Source: Chitinophaga pinensis DSM 2588 (GTDB taxonomy: Bacteria; Bacteroidota; Bacteroidia; Chitinophagales; Chitinophagaceae). From it: a stretch of DNA of 64,000 bases. The position numbers and the translations under genes were made by a program. Positions 62,034 through 64,000 of the stretch are shown piece by piece. Position 1 is the stretch's first letter. Each line of letters opens with the position of its first letter. The stretch is taken from contig NC_013132.1 of NCBI RefSeq assembly GCF_000024005.1, positions 8,364,001 through 8,428,000 of the forward strand, read 5' to 3'. The notes below the pieces were generated by a model. The model did not search any database and had not been told where the DNA came from. It worked only from the letters and a program-made list of their open reading frames with translations.

Positions 62034-64000
62034 TATTTTTTAAATTTTACGTTCACATTCACACCATAGGTACGGGTACTTGGTAAACTGGTACCTTCGA
62101 TACCTGCGTAGTTGATGAGTGAAGAAAATCCGGATTCTGGGTCTATGTTGTCAGACTTGCGCATGAGGGTAAGCAGATTACGTGCTACCAGTGATATACC
62201 GATAGATTCGAATGGTGTTTTACCCATTACCTTGCTACCCAGGGTATAACCAAATGTTAACTGGCGCAGTTTTATGAAGTCCGCATCCAGTACGCTGTTT
62301 TTGGAGATCTTATTCGCATATGCCTGGTAATAGGACTGCGCATCTACGTTCGTTGTATTTTTCTGTCCTGTGCTTTCAATGATACCATCCACTACGATAC
62401 CTGATTCTCTGCCTGCCAGGGTTGATTTATCCAGACCACGGAATACCGCATAGTCTTTTGTGGCAGACAGGATCTTCGCACCAAACTTACCATCGATCAG
62501 GAATGACAGGTTGAAGCCTTTAAAGGAGAAATCGTTATTGATACCACCGAAGAACTTAGGCAGTACGCTACCCATTGGACGCAGCACACCATCATTGATC
62601 GGCAGACCGGAATTATCCAGCAGTACTTCACCTTTGTCATTGCGTTTGAAATCATACGCCAGGATCTGCGGACCAGCTAAACCTTTTACGAGGGCCGTAT
62701 TTGCGTTCAGCGGACGGTAGGTACCCAGTGTCAGGATCGTACTGCTGCTGTTGTCGCCATAAATATCCAGGATCTTGTTCTTGATATAAGTACCGTTCAC
62801 AGAAGCATTCCAGGTGAAACTGGAGCTGGATACGATTGTACCATTGATCTGTGCTTCAAAACCAGTGTTCTGGGTAGAACCGGTCGGGAAATAAGCTTTT
62901 TCATAACCAGTTGCCGGAGAGATGGTACCCTGGATGATTTCGTTCTTCGTCTTACGGTGGAAGTAAGCGAGATCAACCCCCAGTCTGTTATTGAAGAATT
63001 TCAGTTCCAGACCAACTTCCGCTTCTTTCAATGTAAATGGTTTCAGGAACAGGTTAGGCAGTGTAGAAGAAAAATCACCAGTGCTGACGCCACCAATGGT
63101 ACTTCCCACATTGTAGTAAGATTTGGTGATGTAGGCATCCACCGGCTCACCACTCGCATTCGCATAAGAGGCACGTAACTTACCATAAGTCATCTTAGGA
63201 ATGTTCAGCAGCTCAGAGAAAATAAAGCTACCTGATACAGAGGGTACAAAAATGCTTCTGTTATCAGAAGGCAGAGTAGAATACACATCATAACGACCAG
63301 TTGTTCCGATAGTCAGGAATCCTTTATAGGAGAAGTCCGCAGTGTAATAGGCAGACTGTGATTCTCTGGATTCATAGTCGTAGTTCCTGCTGAAATTGGT
63401 AACGTTACTGTAAGAATATACATAAGGTATGATATACTGGTTACCAGCTACGCCTACCATTTCCCAGGTTCTCTTACGAAGGTTACCACCGACAGCCAGG
63501 TCTACCTGCAGGTCTTCCACGATGTTCTTTTTGAAACCGATCAGACCATCCGCGTTGAACTCCGTTGACTGTTCATTACGCAGATCCAGATCACCGCTTA
63601 CGGTTGTACCATTAGGCAGTGTACTTGTGGAATAAGCCGTTCCCCATGGAGTTACCTTAAATTTGCGGTCGTTGATATTATCATAACCCACACGACCCTG
63701 AGCATATAAGAAGTCAAAGAAATCGTAACGGACAGTCAGTGCAGAGATCCAACGTCTTCTGTCGATGTTATTGATATACTGATTTACGACAAACCATGGG
63801 TTTGTAACATAGTTATCATCCGTCCATACAATCTCACGGCCGTTGTTGTCAGGATTAAAACCTGGCTTCAGCAGATCTTCATTAATGTTTGTAGCCAGGA
63901 AAATACCGTTGTTCGCATTCAGCGGACCATCACTCAACTGAGGACGGTTCTGTGAGCGGTCATCGATATAGTTTACCATAGCACTCACTTTGAGTTTGCT
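62033..64000 (-). CDS. SusC/RagA family TonB-dependent transporter, C-terminal part (cut by window end)
   Basis: At least 655 residues, open to the window edge, so the N-terminal signal, plug and TonB box are outside. The visible part is the beta barrel with many short strands and ends in LPSTRTYGVNVNVKFKK, the usual SusC terminal strand. The SusD gene starts at its stop codon. Together with SusD, the FG-GAP/UnbV protein and the haloperoxidase it forms one minus-strand locus. Confidence 0.93.
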   Translation of the reverse strand, partial: SKLKVSAMVNYIDDRSQNRPQLSDGPLNANNGIFLATNINEDLLKPGFNPDNNGREIVWTDDNYVTNPWFVVNQYINNIDRRRWISALTVRYDFFDFLYAQGRVGYDNINDRKFKVTPWGTAYSTSTLPNGTTVSGDLDLRNEQSTEFNADGLIGFKKNIVEDLQVDLAVGGNLRKRTWEMVGVAGNQYIIPYVYSYSNVTNFSRNYDYESRESQSAYYTADFSYKGFLTIGTTGRYDVYSTLPSDNRSIFVPSVSGSFIFSELLNIPKMTYGKLRASYANASGEPVDAYITKSYYNVGSTIGGVSTGDFSSTLPNLFLKPFTLKEAEVGLELKFFNNRLGVDLAYFHRKTKNEIIQGTISPATGYEKAYFPTGSTQNTGFEAQINGTIVSSSSFTWNASVNGTYIKNKILDIYGDNSSSTILTLGTYRPLNANTALVKGLAGPQILAYDFKRNDKGEVLLDNSGLPINDGVLRPMGSVLPKFFGGINNDFSFKGFNLSFLIDGKFGAKILSATKDYAVFRGLDKSTLAGRESGIVVDGIIESTGQKNTTNVDAQSYYQAYANKISKNSVLDADFIKLRQLTFGYTLGSKVMGKTPFESIGISLVARNLLTLMRKSDNIDPESGFSSLINYAGIEGTSLPSTRTYGVNVNVKFKK

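Noticed and set aside
1..64000. CRISPR array, prophage, transposase or integrase
   Set aside because: I saw no regularly spaced repeats, no cas genes and no recombinase motifs; the tRNA-Ser remnant alone does not prove an element.

Overview
The window looks like a chromosome segment of a Bacteroidota bacterium, most likely a Chitinophaga-like member of the Chitinophagaceae. The support is two SusC/SusD outer-membrane loci, TAnnTTTG-type promoter boxes, many LytTR, AraC, HxlR and Crp/Fnr regulators, vanadium haloperoxidase beside an FG-GAP/UnbV protein, and moderate GC. No rRNA, transposase, phage module or CRISPR array was found. The only intact RNA gene is tRNA-Ser(UGA) at 5048-5132.

Layout. 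1-4.3 kb: end of a TPR-like protein, then a minus-strand MauE / DUF6520-like Cys-rich peptide / unknown exported protein cluster with a hairpin between the last two, a lipoprotein, a broken cyclase gene and an ABM monooxygenase. 4.4-7.3 kb: decayed HExxH gene, tRNA-Ser, SGNH hydrolase bounded by a decayed copy of the tRNA-Ser 3' end, and a PI-PLC-like phosphodiesterase. 7.7-13.3 kb: LytS/LytTR two-component pair, epoxide hydrolase, SDR plus lipoprotein, unknown exported protein, WG-repeat remnant. 13.6-20.8 kb: long leader region, then a four-gene SusC-SusD-fasciclin-DUF5007-like operon. 20.8-30.3 kb: Sel1-like pseudogene, M13 peptidase, unknown exported proteins, RibD_C/DHFR-like reductase, AraC regulator, MFS exporter, GNAT, MocR-type regulator and a SnoaL-like gene fragment.

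30.3-46.1 kb is a dense patchwork of small redox and detoxification enzymes (three SDRs, aldo/keto reductase, alpha/beta hydrolase, frameshifted nitroreductase, quinone oxidoreductase-type MDR, PPOX-like protein, VOC protein, macrodomain protein), nearly each beside its own regulator (TetR, two paralogous AraC, two HxlR, two Crp/Fnr). A pair of matching TetR operators and two further promoter-proximal palindromes can be read directly. 46.1-55.6 kb: unknown membrane-anchored protein, TonB-dependent siderophore-type receptor, PI-PLC-C1-type protein, SRPBCC/AHSA1 protein, two lipoproteins, HPP family membrane protein, aldo/keto reductase and AraC. 55.7-64 kb: minus-strand SusC (cut by the window end)-SusD-FG-GAP/UnbV-vanadium haloperoxidase operon.

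The most interesting items are: the MauE/DUF6520-like module with its internal hairpin; the SusCD-UnbV-haloperoxidase operon with a terminator-like hairpin after SusD; the tRNA-Ser remnant bounding the SGNH hydrolase; the TetR operator pair; and an unusual number of broken genes (cyclase, HExxH protein, WG-repeat, Sel1, SnoaL-like, nitroreductase), several of them one-base frameshifts that I reconstructed by reading the neighbouring frame. I did not find an unmistakable new defence or mobile system.
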